Numbered from the stretch's first letter, positions 37,889 to 48,617 are shown. The stretch is DNA of 64,000 nt from an uncultured Prevotella sp. (GCA_905233425.1 CAJOEC010000004.1:1-64000), one strand, 5' to 3'. Made by a program: numbers and translations. Notes: generated from the sequence alone by a model not told the origin.

Positions 37889-39655
37889 ATGTACAGAAGT
37901 AAAACTTGTGGCGAGCTTCGTCTCGCCGATGCCGGCCAGCAGGTGACTTTGGCCGGATGGGTTCAGCGCACGCGCAAAATGGGAGGCATGACCTTTGTCG
38001 ATTTGCGCGACCGCTATGGTATAACGCAGTTAGTGTTCGACGAGTCGAAAGACGCGGCACTATGCGAAAAGGCAAACAAGATGGGCCGTGAATGGTGCGT
38101 CCAGGTGACGGGCACCGTGAGCGAGCGCGAGTCGAAAAACCCGAAGATGCCCACTGGTGACATCGAGATTCTCGTCGCTGAGCTGAATATTCTCAGCGAG
38201 AGCATCACTCCGCCCTTCACCATCGAGGACCAGACCGACGGTGGCGATGAGCTGCGCATGAAATACCGCTATCTGGATTTGCGCCGCCAGGCTGTCCGCA
38301 AGAATCTGGAACTGCGTCACCGCATGACCATACTTATTCGCAATTTCCTTGACAGTCGGCAGTTCATCGAGGTGGAGACCCCCATACTCATCGGCTCTAC
38401 CCCCGAGGGCGCACGCGATTTCGTGGTGCCCTCGCGCATGAACCCCGGACAGTTCTACGCCCTGCCTCAGAGTCCGCAGACGCTGAAGCAGCTGCTGATG
38501 GTCTCAGGTTTCGACCGCTATTTCCAGATTGCCAAGTGTTTCCGCGACGAGGACTTGCGTGCCGACCGCCAGCCTGAGTTCACCCAGATAGACTGCGAGA
38601 TGTCGTTTGTAGAGCAGGAGGACATACTTGAGGTCTTCGAGAGCCTTGCCCGCCATCTGTTCAAGGAGGTTCGCGGCGTGGAGCTGCCCCCGCTGCAGCG
38701 CATGACGTGGCACGAGGCCATGCGCCGCTTCGGCAGCGACAAGCCCGACCTGCGTTTCGGCATGGAGTTCGTCGAACTGATGGACCAGCTGAAGGGCACT
38801 GGCACATTCCCCGTATTCAACGAGGCCAACTACATTGGCGGCATCTGTGTCCCCGGATGTGCCGACTACACCCGCAAGCAGCTCGACCAGCTGACCGACT
38901 TCGTGAAGCGTCCCCAGGTGGGAGCCAAGGGTCTTGTTTACGTAAAGTTCAATGCCGACGGAACCGTCAAGTCATCCATCGACAAGTTCTATGCTCCTGA
39001 GGTGTGGGCGAAGGTCAAAGAGGCCATGGGAGCCAAGGACGGCGATCTGGTACTCATTCTCAGCGGCGACAATGCCAACAAGACACGCATACAGCTGTGC
39101 ACCCTGCGCTTGGAGATGGGCGACCGTCTGGGTCTGCGCGACAAGGACAAGTTCGTGTGCCTGTGGATTGTTGACTTCCCGCTCTTCGAGTGGAGCGACG
39201 AGGAGCAGCGCCTCATGGCCACGCACCATCCCTTCACACTGCCCAACCCCGAGGACATCCCCTTGCTCGACACCGACCCGGCGAAAGTCCGTGCCGTGGC
39301 CTACGACTTCGTGTGCAACGGCGTTGAGGTTGGCGGTGGATCGCTTCGTATCCACGACGGTAAGCTGCAGGAGAAGATGTTCGAGATTCTGGGCTTCACG
39401 CCCGAGCGGGCTATGGCTCAGTTCGGATTCCTCATCAACGCCTTCAAGTACGGGGCACCGCCTCACGGTGGGTTGGCTTTCGGCCTGGATCGCTTCGTCA
39501 GCCTCATGGCCGGTCTCGACAGCATACGCGACTGCATCGCCTTCCCGAAGAACAACAGCGGCCGCGACGTAATGCTCGACGCACCGGGCGAACTCGACCC
39601 GAAGCAGCTTGAAGAGCTTCAGCTGAAAGTCGAGATACGCGAGGAAGAAAAGTGA
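37889..39655 (+). CDS. aspS: Aspartyl-tRNA synthetase
   Basis: A 588-residue bacterial-type class II enzyme. The OB-fold anticodon domain begins [20 protein letters not shown]; motif 2 is [18 protein letters not shown]; a GAD insertion domain is in the middle; motif 3 is [17 protein letters not shown]. These give Asp-tRNA. Usual length. Monocistronic, with a tandem array and promoter upstream and a shared terminator downstream. Confidence 0.98.
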   Translation: MYRSKTCGELRLADAGQQVTLAGWVQRTRKMGGMTFVDLRDRYGITQLVFDESKDAALCEKANKMGREWCVQVTGTVSERESKNPKMPTGDIEILVAELNILSESITPPFTIEDQTDGGDELRMKYRYLDLRRQAVRKNLELRHRMTILIRNFLDSRQFIEVETPILIGSTPEGARDFVVPSRMNPGQFYALPQSPQTLKQLLMVSGFDRYFQIAKCFRDEDLRADRQPEFTQIDCEMSFVEQEDILEVFESLARHLFKEVRGVELPPLQRMTWHEAMRRFGSDKPDLRFGMEFVELMDQLKGTGTFPVFNEANYIGGICVPGCADYTRKQLDQLTDFVKRPQVGAKGLVYVKFNADGTVKSSIDKFYAPEVWAKVKEAMGAKDGDLVLILSGDNANKTRIQLCTLRLEMGDRLGLRDKDKFVCLWIVDFPLFEWSDEEQRLMATHHPFTLPNPEDIPLLDTDPAKVRAVAYDFVCNGVEVGGGSLRIHDGKLQEKMFEILGFTPERAMAQFGFLINAFKYGAPPHGGLAFGLDRFVSLMAGLDSIRDCIAFPKNNSGRDVMLDAPGELDPKQLEELQLKVEIREEEK

Positions 39656-39700
39656 TTTGCAGTGACGGCAGTCCTGCCTATATAATTGCCTGAATAACAA

Positions 39701-39750
39701 GCCTCCGGGCGTTGCACGTTTGACAAGTCGTGCAACGCCCGGAGGCTTTA
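39701..39750. terminator. Bidirectional terminator between aspS and alaS
   Basis: An 18-bp perfect stem, 39701-39718 (GCCTCCGGGCGTTGCACG) with 39729-39746, loop TTTGACAAGT, between convergent genes. Confidence 0.9.
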
Positions 39751-39771
39751 TTATTGTCTGTGCAATAAAGA

Positions 39772-42537
39772 CTATTTCAACTTTGCCAGTTCTATGACCT
39801 TGTCGATGGCGGTGCTCAGCCCGTCGGCGTTCTTACCGCCGGCCTGGGCGAAGTGGGGCTGTCCGCCACCACCGCCCTGTATGAGCTTGGCAGCCTCGCG
39901 CACCATCTGTCCGGCGTTCAGGCCGTGGTCGCTGACCACGTCGTCGCTCATCATGATGGTGAGCAGCGGCTTGTCGTTATAAGTTGTTCCGAGAACGCAA
40001 AGCAGCGGGCCTTCCACGTTTGCGCGTATCTTGAAGGCGAGGTCTTTGGCAGCCTGTGGCTCCATCGGCATGATGGTGGTAACCACCTTCACACCACCAA
40101 TTAAGCGGCCCTTCTCAACCAGTTGTTTGGAATAGCGCTCCACGGCCTGGGCCTGGAACGACTCTATCTCTTTCTTCATCGAGTCGTGCTCTTCAATATA
40201 TTTCTGTATTACGCCCTGCAGGTCTTTGGCGTTGTTGAAGAACGACTTGATGGCTTTCAGCGTGTCCTCGATGTTGTAGAGAAGTTCCTCGCATTGCTTG
40301 CCAGTCCTGGCCTCGATGCGGCGGATGCCGGCGGCGACGCTGCTCTCGCTGATAATCTTGAAGAAGCCGATGCGGCCTGTGCTTGTGGTGTGGATACCAC
40401 CACAAAGCTCGCACGACGGGCCGAAGCGCATGACGCGCACCTTGTCGCCGTATTTCTCGCCGAAGAGGGCTATGGCACCGAGTTTCTTGGCCTCGTCCAT
40501 GGGCATGTCGCGGTGCTCGTCGCGGGGCAGGTCTTGGCGTATCATGCTATTGACCAGTCGCTCCACCTCGCGCAGCTGCTCGTCGCTGACCTTCTCGAAG
40601 TGGGAGAAGTCGAAGCGCAGAGCGTCGGGGCTGACGAATGAGCCTTTCTGCTCCACATGGTCGCCGAGGACCTGTTTCAAGGCGTAGTCGAGGAGGTGGG
40701 TGGCGGTGTGGTTGGCTGCCGAGGCATCGCGCTTGTCGGTGTCTACACAGGCCATGAACTCTGCCGTCGGGTCTTTCGGCAGCTCCTTCACGATATGTAC
40801 GGTCTGGCCGTTCTCGCGCTTCGAGTCGATAATCTCAATGGTCTCGTTCTCGCCGGCGAGGACACCCGTATCGCCCACCTGGCCGCCCATCTCGCCGTAG
40901 AACGGCGTGTAGTCGAGCACCAGCTCGTAGAAGGTGTTCTTCTTCTGGGTGACCTTGCGGTAGCGTATGATGTGGCAGGTGTATTCGGTGTAGTCGTAGC
41001 CAACGAACTGCTGTTCTTTGTTGAAAGGTGAGGGGTCACTAAACACATCCACCCAGTCGCTGTTCTCCACCTGGGCGGCATTGCGGGCGCGCTCCTTCTG
41101 TTTCTGCATCTCAACCTGGAACTGCTCCTCGTTCACCGTAAAACCGTTCTCGCGGCAGATAAGCTCGGTGAGGTCGAGAGGGAAGCCGTAGGTGTCGAAG
41201 AGGCGGAAGGCCTGGACACCACTCAACTCCTTCTCTCCACAACTCCTCATCTCCTCCATGGCCTTGTCAAGGAGCGAGATGCCCTTGTCGAGGGTGCGCA
41301 GGAAGCTGTCCTCCTCCTCCTTTATTACGCGGCCGATGAGCTGCTGCTGGGCCTTCAGTTCGGGGAAGGCGTCGCCCATCTCCTCGACGAGCGTGGGCAG
41401 GAGCTTGTAGAGGAAGGCTTCCTTCTGTCCGAGGAACGTATAGGCATAGCGCACGGCACGGCGCAGGATGCGGCGGATGACGTACCCTGCTTTGGCATTC
41501 GAAGGCAGTTGACCGTCGGCAATGGAGAAGCTGACAGCACGCAGATGGTCGGCGCAGACGCGCATGGCAACATTAACAGACTCTCCCCCGGCCCCTCCCT
41601 GTGAGGGAGGGGAGTATATAGATTCCTCACTAGAATTTTCAACAGAAGAGGTAACTACGCCCCTCCCTACAGGGAGGGGATGGGGGAGGGTCTGTTCCTC
41701 GAAAGTGGTGTACTTCAGCCCTGTTATCTCCTCCTCCTTCTTGATGATGGGCTGGAACACGTCGGTATCATAGTTGGAGTGTTTTCCCTGCATCATGCGG
41801 ACGAGACGCTCGAAGCCCATGCCGGTGTCGATGACGTTCATCGACAGCTTCTCTAACGAACCGTCGGCCTTGCGGTTGAACTGCATGAACACGAGGTTCC
41901 AAATCTCGATAACCTGCGGGTCGTCTTTGTTCACCAGCTCACGGCCTGTCTTCCCGCTGGCAGCCTTCTGCTCAGGGGTGCGACTGTCCACATGAATCTC
42001 AGAACAGGGACCGCAGGGTCCGGTGTCGCCCATCTCCCAGAAGTTGTCGTGCTTGTTGCCGTTGATGATATGGTCCTCGGGCACATGCTTGGCCCAGTAT
42101 CGGGCGGCCTCATCGTCGCGGGGAATATTCTCCTCGGGCGAACCCTCGAACACGGTGACGTACAGGTCGTCGGGGTTCAGCTTCAGCACGTCAACGAGAT
42201 ATTCCCAGGCCATGTCGATGGCACCCTCCTTGAAGTAGTCGCCAAACGACCAGTTGCCAAGCATCTCGAACATGGTGTGGTGGTAGGTGTCGTGGCCCAC
42301 CTCCTCAAGGTCGTTGTGCTTGCCGCTGACGCGTAGGCACTTCTGCGTGTCGGCGCGGCGGCGCGGCTCAGGGTCGCGGGTGCCGAGGATAATGTCTTTC
42401 CACTGGTTCATGCCGGCGTTGGTGAACATCAGCGTCGGGTCGTCCTTAATAACCATCGGTGCGGAGGGCACGATGGAATGGCCTTTCGACTCGAAAAACT
42501 GTTTGAACGAGTCGCGGATTTCTTTTGCTGTCATCAT
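39772..42537 (-). CDS. alaS: Alanyl-tRNA synthetase with in-frame palindromic insert
   Basis: A 921-residue class II synthetase, about 45 residues longer than usual. Conserved parts: catalytic start [58 protein letters not shown]; the mid-domain [20 protein letters not shown]; editing domain [11 protein letters not shown] and [10 protein letters not shown]; and the Gly-rich C-Ala end [15 protein letters not shown]. Extra residues at about 282-320 ([11 protein letters not shown]...[13 protein letters not shown]) come from the repeat at 41578-41693 and fall just before the VAMRV segment, between the aminoacylation core and the tRNA-recognition helices. Start 42537, or 42534 from the second ATG. 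Confidence 0.97.
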   Translation of the reverse strand: MMTAKEIRDSFKQFFESKGHSIVPSAPMVIKDDPTLMFTNAGMNQWKDIILGTRDPEPRRRADTQKCLRVSGKHNDLEEVGHDTYHHTMFEMLGNWSFGDYFKEGAIDMAWEYLVDVLKLNPDDLYVTVFEGSPEENIPRDDEAARYWAKHVPEDHIINGNKHDNFWEMGDTGPCGPCSEIHVDSRTPEQKAASGKTGRELVNKDDPQVIEIWNLVFMQFNRKADGSLEKLSMNVIDTGMGFERLVRMMQGKHSNYDTDVFQPIIKKEEEITGLKYTTFEEQTLPHPLPVGRGVVTSSVENSSEESIYSPPSQGGAGGESVNVAMRVCADHLRAVSFSIADGQLPSNAKAGYVIRRILRRAVRYAYTFLGQKEAFLYKLLPTLVEEMGDAFPELKAQQQLIGRVIKEEEDSFLRTLDKGISLLDKAMEEMRSCGEKELSGVQAFRLFDTYGFPLDLTELICRENGFTVNEEQFQVEMQKQKERARNAAQVENSDWVDVFSDPSPFNKEQQFVGYDYTEYTCHIIRYRKVTQKKNTFYELVLDYTPFYGEMGGQVGDTGVLAGENETIEIIDSKRENGQTVHIVKELPKDPTAEFMACVDTDKRDASAANHTATHLLDYALKQVLGDHVEQKGSFVSPDALRFDFSHFEKVSDEQLREVERLVNSMIRQDLPRDEHRDMPMDEAKKLGAIALFGEKYGDKVRVMRFGPSCELCGGIHTTSTGRIGFFKIISESSVAAGIRRIEARTGKQCEELLYNIEDTLKAIKSFFNNAKDLQGVIQKYIEEHDSMKKEIESFQAQAVERYSKQLVEKGRLIGGVKVVTTIMPMEPQAAKDLAFKIRANVEGPLLCVLGTTYNDKPLLTIMMSDDVVSDHGLNAGQMVREAAKLIQGGGGGQPHFAQAGGKNADGLSTAIDKVIELAKLK
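41578..41693. repeat. Palindromic element copy 3, inside alaS
   Basis: About 116 bp with inverted ends AGACTCTCCCCCGGCCCC and GGGGATGGGGGAGGGTCT, inner hairpins CCCTCCCTGTGAGGGAGGG and CCCTCCCTACAGGGAGGG, and a variable centre. alaS reads it in the same direction and frame as the GH2 copy, with the shared peptide words LPVGRG and YSPPS(Q/R)GGAGG. Confidence 0.9.
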
Positions 42538-42541
42538 TGTG

Positions 42542-42577
42542 ATTTACAATTTACGGATTTACTATTTACGATTTAGG
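42542..42577. repeat. Heptamer-period leader of alaS
   Basis: Units ATTTACA, ATTTACG, GATTTAC, TATTTAC and GATTTAG run from the start codon to the -7 box. Confidence 0.65.
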
Positions 42578-42580
42578 CTG

Positions 42581-42612
42581 CAAAATTACTGCTTTTTCTG
42601 CTAATAGACAAA
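42581..42612 (-). promoter_or_regulatory. alaS promoter
   Basis: On the minus strand TTTG (42612-42609) and TAATTTTG (42588-42581), spacer 20 bp. Confidence 0.8.
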
Positions 42613-42699
42613 ACATTACAACATTTTTTGCGCAATAAATGGTTGTAAAAGCGGTTATTATATTAATTATTGTGTAAACTAAATGAAAAATGCCTGACT

Positions 42700-44106
42700 A
42701 TGAACCGTCTACTACTCCTTCTTTCTGTCGTTTTCTTGCATCTGTCACCCTCCGTGGCACGCAAGAGTGCCAACATAGTTTTCATTGGCAACAGCATAAC
42801 ATACGGTGCCATGCACCAGGAGCGCGAGCAGACCGCCCCGCCCACGCAATGTGCCCGCTGGCTGTCCCAGCGGGATGACATTGACACCGTCTATTTCCGC
42901 AACTGCGGACGTTCGGGTCGCACTACCTACCATTTCCTGCCGAATGCCGCCGATGTAATACCCGCTGGCGACAAGAGCTTTTTCGACGATGTGGTGACGC
43001 AGACGCGACAGCTGGTGGGCGAGCACCCCTCATTGCCGCTGCTGTTCAGCATCATGCTGGGCACCAACGACGCCGTGGAACGACCGAAGAACGCACATAC
43101 CACGCCGGAAAACTACGTCAGGAACCTCACAGCCATCATCGACACGCTGCTCAAGCTCTGGCCCGATGCCCATGTCGTGTTGCAGCGGCCCATCTGGAAC
43201 ACGTCTGACTATGTGACGAAGAACGGCTCGGTGGCATCGAAGAAAAGCCTGGAACTGATGAACAGCTACTACGAAAGTTTCCCGCAGGTGGCCAACGGCT
43301 GCAAAGCGGGCCACGTGCACATAGGCGACAAGGATGCCTACGCATGGTTTGAACAACACTGGCAGACCGACGTGAACGAGGAGAAGGACTCGCGTGGCAA
43401 GTCCTACTGGCTGCACCCCAACGAGCATGGGGCTGCAAAGCTGGCTGAATTCTGGGGCATGGCACTGCTGCCCGTGCTGCGACTGATGCCCGATCCCGAC
43501 CCGCTGAAAGGCAAGAAATTCGGAATCATTGGCGACAGCTACGTGCGCAACCATCGTGAGCCTGTTGAGAACACGTGGCACTACAAGTTCGCCCGCAAGC
43601 ACCAGATGGAGTATTACAACTATGGCCGCAACGGCAACTGCATAGCCCTCGACCTGAAGCAATGGGGCACGGGCATGTACAAGCGCTATGAAGAGATGCG
43701 CCCCGACCTTGACTATATTGTGGTCGTCGCCGGTCATAACGACGCTTCCAACGGACGGTTAGACAGCATCGGCATGGACACGTTCCGTGAACGTTTGTCC
43801 ACACTCTGCGAGGGACTCATAGAGCGTTACCCACAGGGACGCATATTCTTCTTCACCCCCTGGACGTGCGATGATTTCGAGGGCAGTCCGCGCCAGCGCG
43901 TGGTCGATGCGATGATTGAGGTGTGCGGCTCATACGGCATTCCCGTCTTCGATGCCGCCCGCCGCTCGAACATCTTTGCCCGCAGCGAGCAGTTCCGTAA
44001 GTTATACTTCCAGGGAGGCAAGGGCACCGACACCGCCCACCTCAACGCCCGCGGCCACGACCGCTTCCTGCCCGTGGCCGAGCAGTTCATCCTACAGTAT
44101 GAATAG
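42700..44106 (+). CDS. Secreted protein with two tandem SGNH/GDSL hydrolase domains
   Basis: A 468-residue exported protein. The first SGNH domain (about 20-265) has block I FIGNSITYG, block III LGTNDA and a C-terminal HPNEHGAAKLAEF. The second (about 278-468) has block I IIGDSY, block II GRNGN, block III AGHNDASNG, and the catalytic pair DTAHLNARGHDRF. Both copies keep Ser, Gly, Asn and His. Such domains deacylate polysaccharides or other esters. A longer reading from TTG 42670 is less likely because the signal peptide (RLLLLLSVVFLHLSPSVA) begins at 42700. Substrate unknown. Confidence 0.85.
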   Translation: MNRLLLLLSVVFLHLSPSVARKSANIVFIGNSITYGAMHQEREQTAPPTQCARWLSQRDDIDTVYFRNCGRSGRTTYHFLPNAADVIPAGDKSFFDDVVTQTRQLVGEHPSLPLLFSIMLGTNDAVERPKNAHTTPENYVRNLTAIIDTLLKLWPDAHVVLQRPIWNTSDYVTKNGSVASKKSLELMNSYYESFPQVANGCKAGHVHIGDKDAYAWFEQHWQTDVNEEKDSRGKSYWLHPNEHGAAKLAEFWGMALLPVLRLMPDPDPLKGKKFGIIGDSYVRNHREPVENTWHYKFARKHQMEYYNYGRNGNCIALDLKQWGTGMYKRYEEMRPDLDYIVVVAGHNDASNGRLDSIGMDTFRERLSTLCEGLIERYPQGRIFFFTPWTCDDFEGSPRQRVVDAMIEVCGSYGIPVFDAARRSNIFARSEQFRKLYFQGGKGTDTAHLNARGHDRFLPVAEQFILQYE

Positions 44107-44211
44107 GATAACCGCCGGGTATTCCATAGACATGAAAAGGTTGTCCCTCAGTAACTCCAAAAGTGTTTTTATTGCTTTGGGCACTTTGAAGCGAAAAAAG
44201 CATGGAATAAT

Positions 44212-44242
44212 TTTGACAATTAAGCGAAAAGTTATAATTTTG
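44212..44242 (+). promoter_or_regulatory. Promoter of the HhH protein gene
   Basis: TTTG at 44212-44215 and TAATTTTG at 44235-44242, spacer 19 bp, giving a leader of about 95 nt. The leader contains a 22-codon ATG reading frame (44247-44315) that I do not count as a gene. Confidence 0.75.
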
Positions 44243-44345
44243 CACCATGATAAGCCGCAAAACAGATACAATGTCAGCAAGAAAGACGGAATACTGTATT
44301 TGCCGCTGTACATGACAACATTCATTAATCCGTAATAGTAGACAG

Positions 44346-45308
44346 ATGAGACTTCGGGACATCTTCTATCTGAACAAGAGCGACCGACAGGTGCTTCTTA
44401 TGTTGCTTTCGTTGGCGGCAATAGCACTTTGTGCAATCTATTTCTTAGGCAGCCCTGAGGCCGTGGTTTCAGGCAACACTGCATACGAGGATAACGATAG
44501 CAACAGACTGCACCCGGCAAAATCAGGAGACGCTTCCAGGACTGAACATAGAGAGGATGACCAGAAAAACTATTATTACGCCCAGCAAGAGAGGACGGTG
44601 GAGCGCTTCCCCTTCGATCCAAACACCGCTGACTCCTCACAGCTGCTGCGCTTAGGTCTTCAGCCGTGGCAGGTGCGGAACATCTATAAATACCGCGCTG
44701 CCGGAGGCATCTACCGCACGAAGAAAGACTTTGCCAAGCTTTATGGCCTCACCGTGAAAGAATACCGCGAACTGGAGCCTTACATACAAATATCGCCTGA
44801 CTACCTTCCTGCCTCTACGCTCTTCGACGACAGTGACAACCGCAGAGACGGCAAGGAAAACGCTGCATCCGACGGTGACGAGGACCAGCGGTTGCGCTAT
44901 CCGGTGAAGCTGAACGACGGTGAGACTATCGACCTGAACATGAGCGACACAACGAGTCTGAAGACCGTGCCGGGCATTGGCAGTTATTTTGCCCGCCGCA
45001 TAGTAGAGTATGGCCGCAGGCTCGGCGGATATGTGAGCGTCAGCCAGCTCGACGAGATTGAGGATTTCCCCACCGGTGCCAAGGCTTATTTCGTAGTGTC
45101 GCAGCCCCACCCACACCAGGTGGCTATAAACCACCTGACGCTGAACGAGCTGAAGAAACATCCTTATATCAATTTCTACATGGCACGTGCCATCACCGAC
45201 TACCGCCGTCTGCGCGGAAACATAAGCAGTCTGGAGCAGTTACGGCTGCTGCCCGAGTTTCCCCCCGAAGTGATAGGACGGCTTGCCCCATACGTCACAT
45301 ACGATTAA
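44346..45308 (+). CDS. Helix-hairpin-helix (ComEA-like) protein
   Basis: A 320-residue protein with an N-terminal membrane anchor (VLLMLLSLAAIALCAIYFLG) and at least two ComEA-type helix-hairpin-helix regions: FDPNTADSSQLLRLGLQPWQV (about 80-100) with YRAAGGIYRTKKDFAKLYGL, and LNMSDTTSLKTVPGIGSYFARRIVEYGRRLGGY (in part: KTVPGIGSYFARRIVEY). A third, weaker copy is at INHLTLNELKKHPYINFYMARAI. HhH domains of this type bind DNA without sequence specificity; related proteins take part in DNA uptake. Here the role is unproven. 17 bp before the DUF3237 gene. Confidence 0.87.
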   Translation: MRLRDIFYLNKSDRQVLLMLLSLAAIALCAIYFLGSPEAVVSGNTAYEDNDSNRLHPAKSGDASRTEHREDDQKNYYYAQQERTVERFPFDPNTADSSQLLRLGLQPWQVRNIYKYRAAGGIYRTKKDFAKLYGLTVKEYRELEPYIQISPDYLPASTLFDDSDNRRDGKENAASDGDEDQRLRYPVKLNDGETIDLNMSDTTSLKTVPGIGSYFARRIVEYGRRLGGYVSVSQLDEIEDFPTGAKAYFVVSQPHPHQVAINHLTLNELKKHPYINFYMARAITDYRRLRGNISSLEQLRLLPEFPPEVIGRLAPYVTYD

Positions 45309-45325
45309 CTTAAACTTATAAAACT

Positions 45326-45838
45326 ATGAAGAAAACCCTTTTCGTGGCTTTGCTGACAGCCCTTACACTTAGAGTCGGCGCACAGACAAACATCCCAAAG
45401 GAGGCTCCACAGTTAGAGTTCGCACTTCAACTGAAAGTCACCCTGGGCGAGACATTCTCCATCGACAACACCCAGCACGGACGCCGCACTGTCATCCCCA
45501 TCACAGGAGGCACCTTTGAAGGCCCGCTGTTGAAAGGTACAATCGTCAATGGTGGCGCAGACTATCAGATAGCCAACGCCCAGGGTCGCACTGAACTGGA
45601 GGCCATCTACTGCATCAAGACCGATGACGGCATCTACATCCACGTGCGCAACCGTGGCATCATTGCCAGTGGTAACGATGCTGACGGCAAGCCCTCTTTC
45701 TATTTCCGCTGCGCACCCCAGTTTGAGGCTCCTGCCGACAGCAAATACGGGTGGCTGAACAACGCCCTCTTTCTCTGCGCCCCGGATTTCACCCCAGGCT
45801 TTAATGGCATTGTGCTAAACGTGTGGAAAGTGAAATAG
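45326..45838 (+). CDS. Secreted DUF3237-family protein
   Basis: A 170-residue protein with signal peptide (VALLTALTLRVGAQ). It matches the DUF3237 beta-barrel family: VPITGGTFEGP-like text (IPITGGTFEGPLLKGTIVNGG in part), DGIYIHVRNRGI, PSFYFRCAPQFEAP and KYGWLNNALFLC. Function of the family is unknown. It ends at a strong terminator. Confidence 0.85.
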   Translation: MKKTLFVALLTALTLRVGAQTNIPKEAPQLEFALQLKVTLGETFSIDNTQHGRRTVIPITGGTFEGPLLKGTIVNGGADYQIANAQGRTELEAIYCIKTDDGIYIHVRNRGIIASGNDADGKPSFYFRCAPQFEAPADSKYGWLNNALFLCAPDFTPGFNGIVLNVWKVK

Positions 45839-45860
45839 CAACGCATAGTGCTGTGTAATT

Positions 45861-45884
45861 GCCCGCTAAATGCGGGCTTTTTTC
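45861..45884 (+). terminator. Terminator after the DUF3237 gene
   Basis: GCCCGC-TAAAT-GCGGGC stem followed by T6. Confidence 0.88.
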
Positions 45885-45979
45885 GTTATTGAGATAAATC
45901 AAAAACAAAGAGAGACGATAGCGAAACAAAAAGAAAAGGCGTATGGACGTGCGCAAAAACGCATATCCCAAATAATATG

Positions 45980-45987
45980 TAATTTTG
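45980..45987 (+). promoter_or_regulatory. -7 box of the FAS1/SusCD operon
   Basis: TAATTTTG, 56 nt before the first gene. No TTTG at the usual -33 distance, as expected if an activator is required. Confidence 0.6.
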
Positions 45988-46043
45988 CAAACGAAATTTA
46001 AACGGCAGAAATAACTAACAAATAAAATCACCAAAAACAACGT

Positions 46044-48617
46044 ATGAAAAACGCAGGAAGGCAAGAAATGCGACAGCGGAGCCGACAATTTATGGCGGCA
46101 GCCGTTGGCTTTTTGCTGGCAGGAGGAGGCTGTCTGCTGTCATCGTGTGACCAGTATGACCTTGACGAGCGTACCCCCGACGGATGGGGCTCCAGCATCT
46201 ATAGCTGGCTCGACGAGGCAGGCAACTATCGCACCACGGTGAACATCATCGACGACCTGGGCTATCGTGAAGTTTTGGCCAAGACAGGATCGAAGACACT
46301 GTTCGTGGCCGACGACGCAGCCTTTGACCGTTTCTACCAGCTAAACAGATGGGGCGTGAAAAGCTATCGTGACCTCACAACGTCGCAGAAGAAACTGCTG
46401 CTCTTCGGCAGCATGATGGACAACTCTATGCAGTTAGGCTCGCTGTCGAGCGTAGAGGGCGACCCCCCACGCGAGGGTGAGGCCATGCGCCGCTTCGCCA
46501 GTAGCACACCCTACGACTCTGTCGCTGTGATAACGCCCGACCAGATGCCAGACAATCCTTACTGGCGCCGGTTCCGTGACAGTGGGCAGCCTATAGTTTG
46601 CATGACCGACAACACTACTGTGCCATTGGTGCAGTTCATAGAGAAGCAGCTTGTGAACAGGCGCATCACTAACGATGATTACGATTTCATATATAATAAG
46701 ACCACACACCGCCAGCCCGGCGATGCGAGTGTGAACAGCATTCAGGTGGAGCAGCCAAACATCAAGTGCTCAAACGGTTTCATCCACAAGATGGAGCAAG
46801 TCATCCTGCCATTGCCGAACATGGCCGAGCTGATAAAGCTGAGGCCCGTCGTCTCGAAGTGGAACAAGCTGCTGGAACGCTACTGCGCTCCCTATCCGCT
46901 TGACCTGAGCTATGCCACACAGTACAACTATTTATATGACGCGAACATTGACACACTCTACCAGAAGCGTTTCTTCTCTGAGAAGTCACAAGACGGGCAA
47001 GCCGTGAACATGACTCCCGACCGCAGGGCTGTGAACGGAAAGCTGAAGTTCGACCCGGAATGGAACGCATACTATGCTGGAAACAACGACCAGGACGGAA
47101 ACATCGTCATGCAGCGCGACATGGCCGTGATGATGGTTCCAAGCAACGACGCTCTCGACGAGTATTGGAACGACGGTGCCGGCAAGGTGCTCCGCGACTA
47201 TTACGGCACGTGGGACAATGTGCCCGACGATGTCATCTCCGAGCTGATTAACAACAACATGCTCTCGTCGTTTGTCAATTCAGTGCCCTCAAAATTCGAT
47301 GGCATCCTCAACGATGCCAACGACCCTATGGGCGTGTCGGTAGAGGCCATCGACTCTGTTTGGCTGGCCTGCAACGGCGCAATCTATCTCACCAACCAGG
47401 TCTATTCTCCCACGGCCTACGTCAGCGTATCGTTCCCTGCACTTGTGAATGAGACAATGCGTATTATCTATTGGGGTATCAAGCAGTTACAGTACAACGT
47501 CTACCTCAACTCCATGAACTCCTACTACAGCTTCTTCATCCCCACCAACGATGCCCTGAAGCACTATATTGACCCGTGTTCATACGGAAAGAACCGTCTG
47601 CAGACGCTCCATTTCCACTACGACCCGTCAAAGCCTGATGCAGAGAAGGTGTGGGCCAGCGTTTGGAACATTGACCCGGAGACAGGCGAGGAGGCCGATT
47701 CTGTTGGTATTATACGTGACAACGGCATCATCACCAACCGACTGAAGGACATACTTGACACTCACATCGTCATCGGTAACGTGGAGGACGGTCATGAATA
47801 CTACCGCACCAAGGGTGGCACAGAGATTCGTGTAGCCAACGCACAGGCTGGAGCCAACGGCATGAAAGTATTAGGAAGCCTCCAGGAGAACGAGACAGAG
47901 GCCGTACCCGTGAGCTACATTTACGACCAGTCACCGCAGACCAACGGCATAGGCATGGGTAACGGTAAGAGCTACGTCCTTGACGAAGAGCCTATCATGG
48001 GAACACGCCAGACCGTGCGTGACGTGCTCGAACAGCACGAGGAGTTCTCCAAATTCCTGGAGCTGATGGACGGCAGCGGACTCTTTGAGATGCTCCACCT
48101 CGGACGCAACGCCACCGCAGGACAGAACATCTCGGTGTTCAACACCTACCACTATACTATATATGTTCCTACAAACGAGAGTATCGAAGCCCTGCAGCGT
48201 GCAGGCAAGCTGTCGTCGTGGGAGAAAGTGGACGAGTATGAGCAAGCAGGAAACCTTGACGGCAAGACCCGCGACTCGTTGCAGATTGTCAACTTCCTGA
48301 AATACCACATCCAGGATAATGCCCTCTTTATCGGTGCAGAAGACGCCTCTGGCGATTTCGAGACATCCTATTCCTACCTGAACAATAAGACATGGGCATT
48401 CTACCGTGTGAACGCCAAGCTTACAAGCGATGGCATCACCATACGCGACCATGCCGGCAACGTGCGCAATGTGGTCACCACCAATCCGCACCTCTTCAAT
48501 CTTATGGCACGTGAATACCAGTATGATGGTGCCGATGCCAGCCGTGCAGTACGCATTGAGACGTCATCATCGGCTGTAATCCATCTCATTGACCAGCCGC
48601 TACTAATTGAAAACTGA
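46044..48617 (+). CDS. Multi-domain fasciclin (FAS1) lipoprotein
   Basis: An 857-residue surface lipoprotein; lipobox LLSSC near residue 35. At least four FAS1-like modules can be recognised by their first-strand motif: TLFVADDAAFDRF (about 85), MMVPSNDALDEY (about 365), FFIPTNDALKHY (about 500) and IYVPTNESIEAL (about 710), each with a following H-box-like segment. FAS1 domains mediate adhesion and ligand binding. It opens a seven-gene same-strand block with SusC 19 bp downstream, so it probably acts as a surface-exposed accessory protein of the transporter. Confidence 0.85.
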   Translation: MKNAGRQEMRQRSRQFMAAAVGFLLAGGGCLLSSCDQYDLDERTPDGWGSSIYSWLDEAGNYRTTVNIIDDLGYREVLAKTGSKTLFVADDAAFDRFYQLNRWGVKSYRDLTTSQKKLLLFGSMMDNSMQLGSLSSVEGDPPREGEAMRRFASSTPYDSVAVITPDQMPDNPYWRRFRDSGQPIVCMTDNTTVPLVQFIEKQLVNRRITNDDYDFIYNKTTHRQPGDASVNSIQVEQPNIKCSNGFIHKMEQVILPLPNMAELIKLRPVVSKWNKLLERYCAPYPLDLSYATQYNYLYDANIDTLYQKRFFSEKSQDGQAVNMTPDRRAVNGKLKFDPEWNAYYAGNNDQDGNIVMQRDMAVMMVPSNDALDEYWNDGAGKVLRDYYGTWDNVPDDVISELINNNMLSSFVNSVPSKFDGILNDANDPMGVSVEAIDSVWLACNGAIYLTNQVYSPTAYVSVSFPALVNETMRIIYWGIKQLQYNVYLNSMNSYYSFFIPTNDALKHYIDPCSYGKNRLQTLHFHYDPSKPDAEKVWASVWNIDPETGEEADSVGIIRDNGIITNRLKDILDTHIVIGNVEDGHEYYRTKGGTEIRVANAQAGANGMKVLGSLQENETEAVPVSYIYDQSPQTNGIGMGNGKSYVLDEEPIMGTRQTVRDVLEQHEEFSKFLELMDGSGLFEMLHLGRNATAGQNISVFNTYHYTIYVPTNESIEALQRAGKLSSWEKVDEYEQAGNLDGKTRDSLQIVNFLKYHIQDNALFIGAEDASGDFETSYSYLNNKTWAFYRVNAKLTSDGITIRDHAGNVRNVVTTNPHLFNLMAREYQYDGADASRAVRIETSSSAVIHLIDQPLLIEN

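Noticed and set aside
6495-41693. Palindromic elements as ordinary transcription terminators
   Set aside because: All three lie within open reading frames far from gene ends and have no T-tracts.
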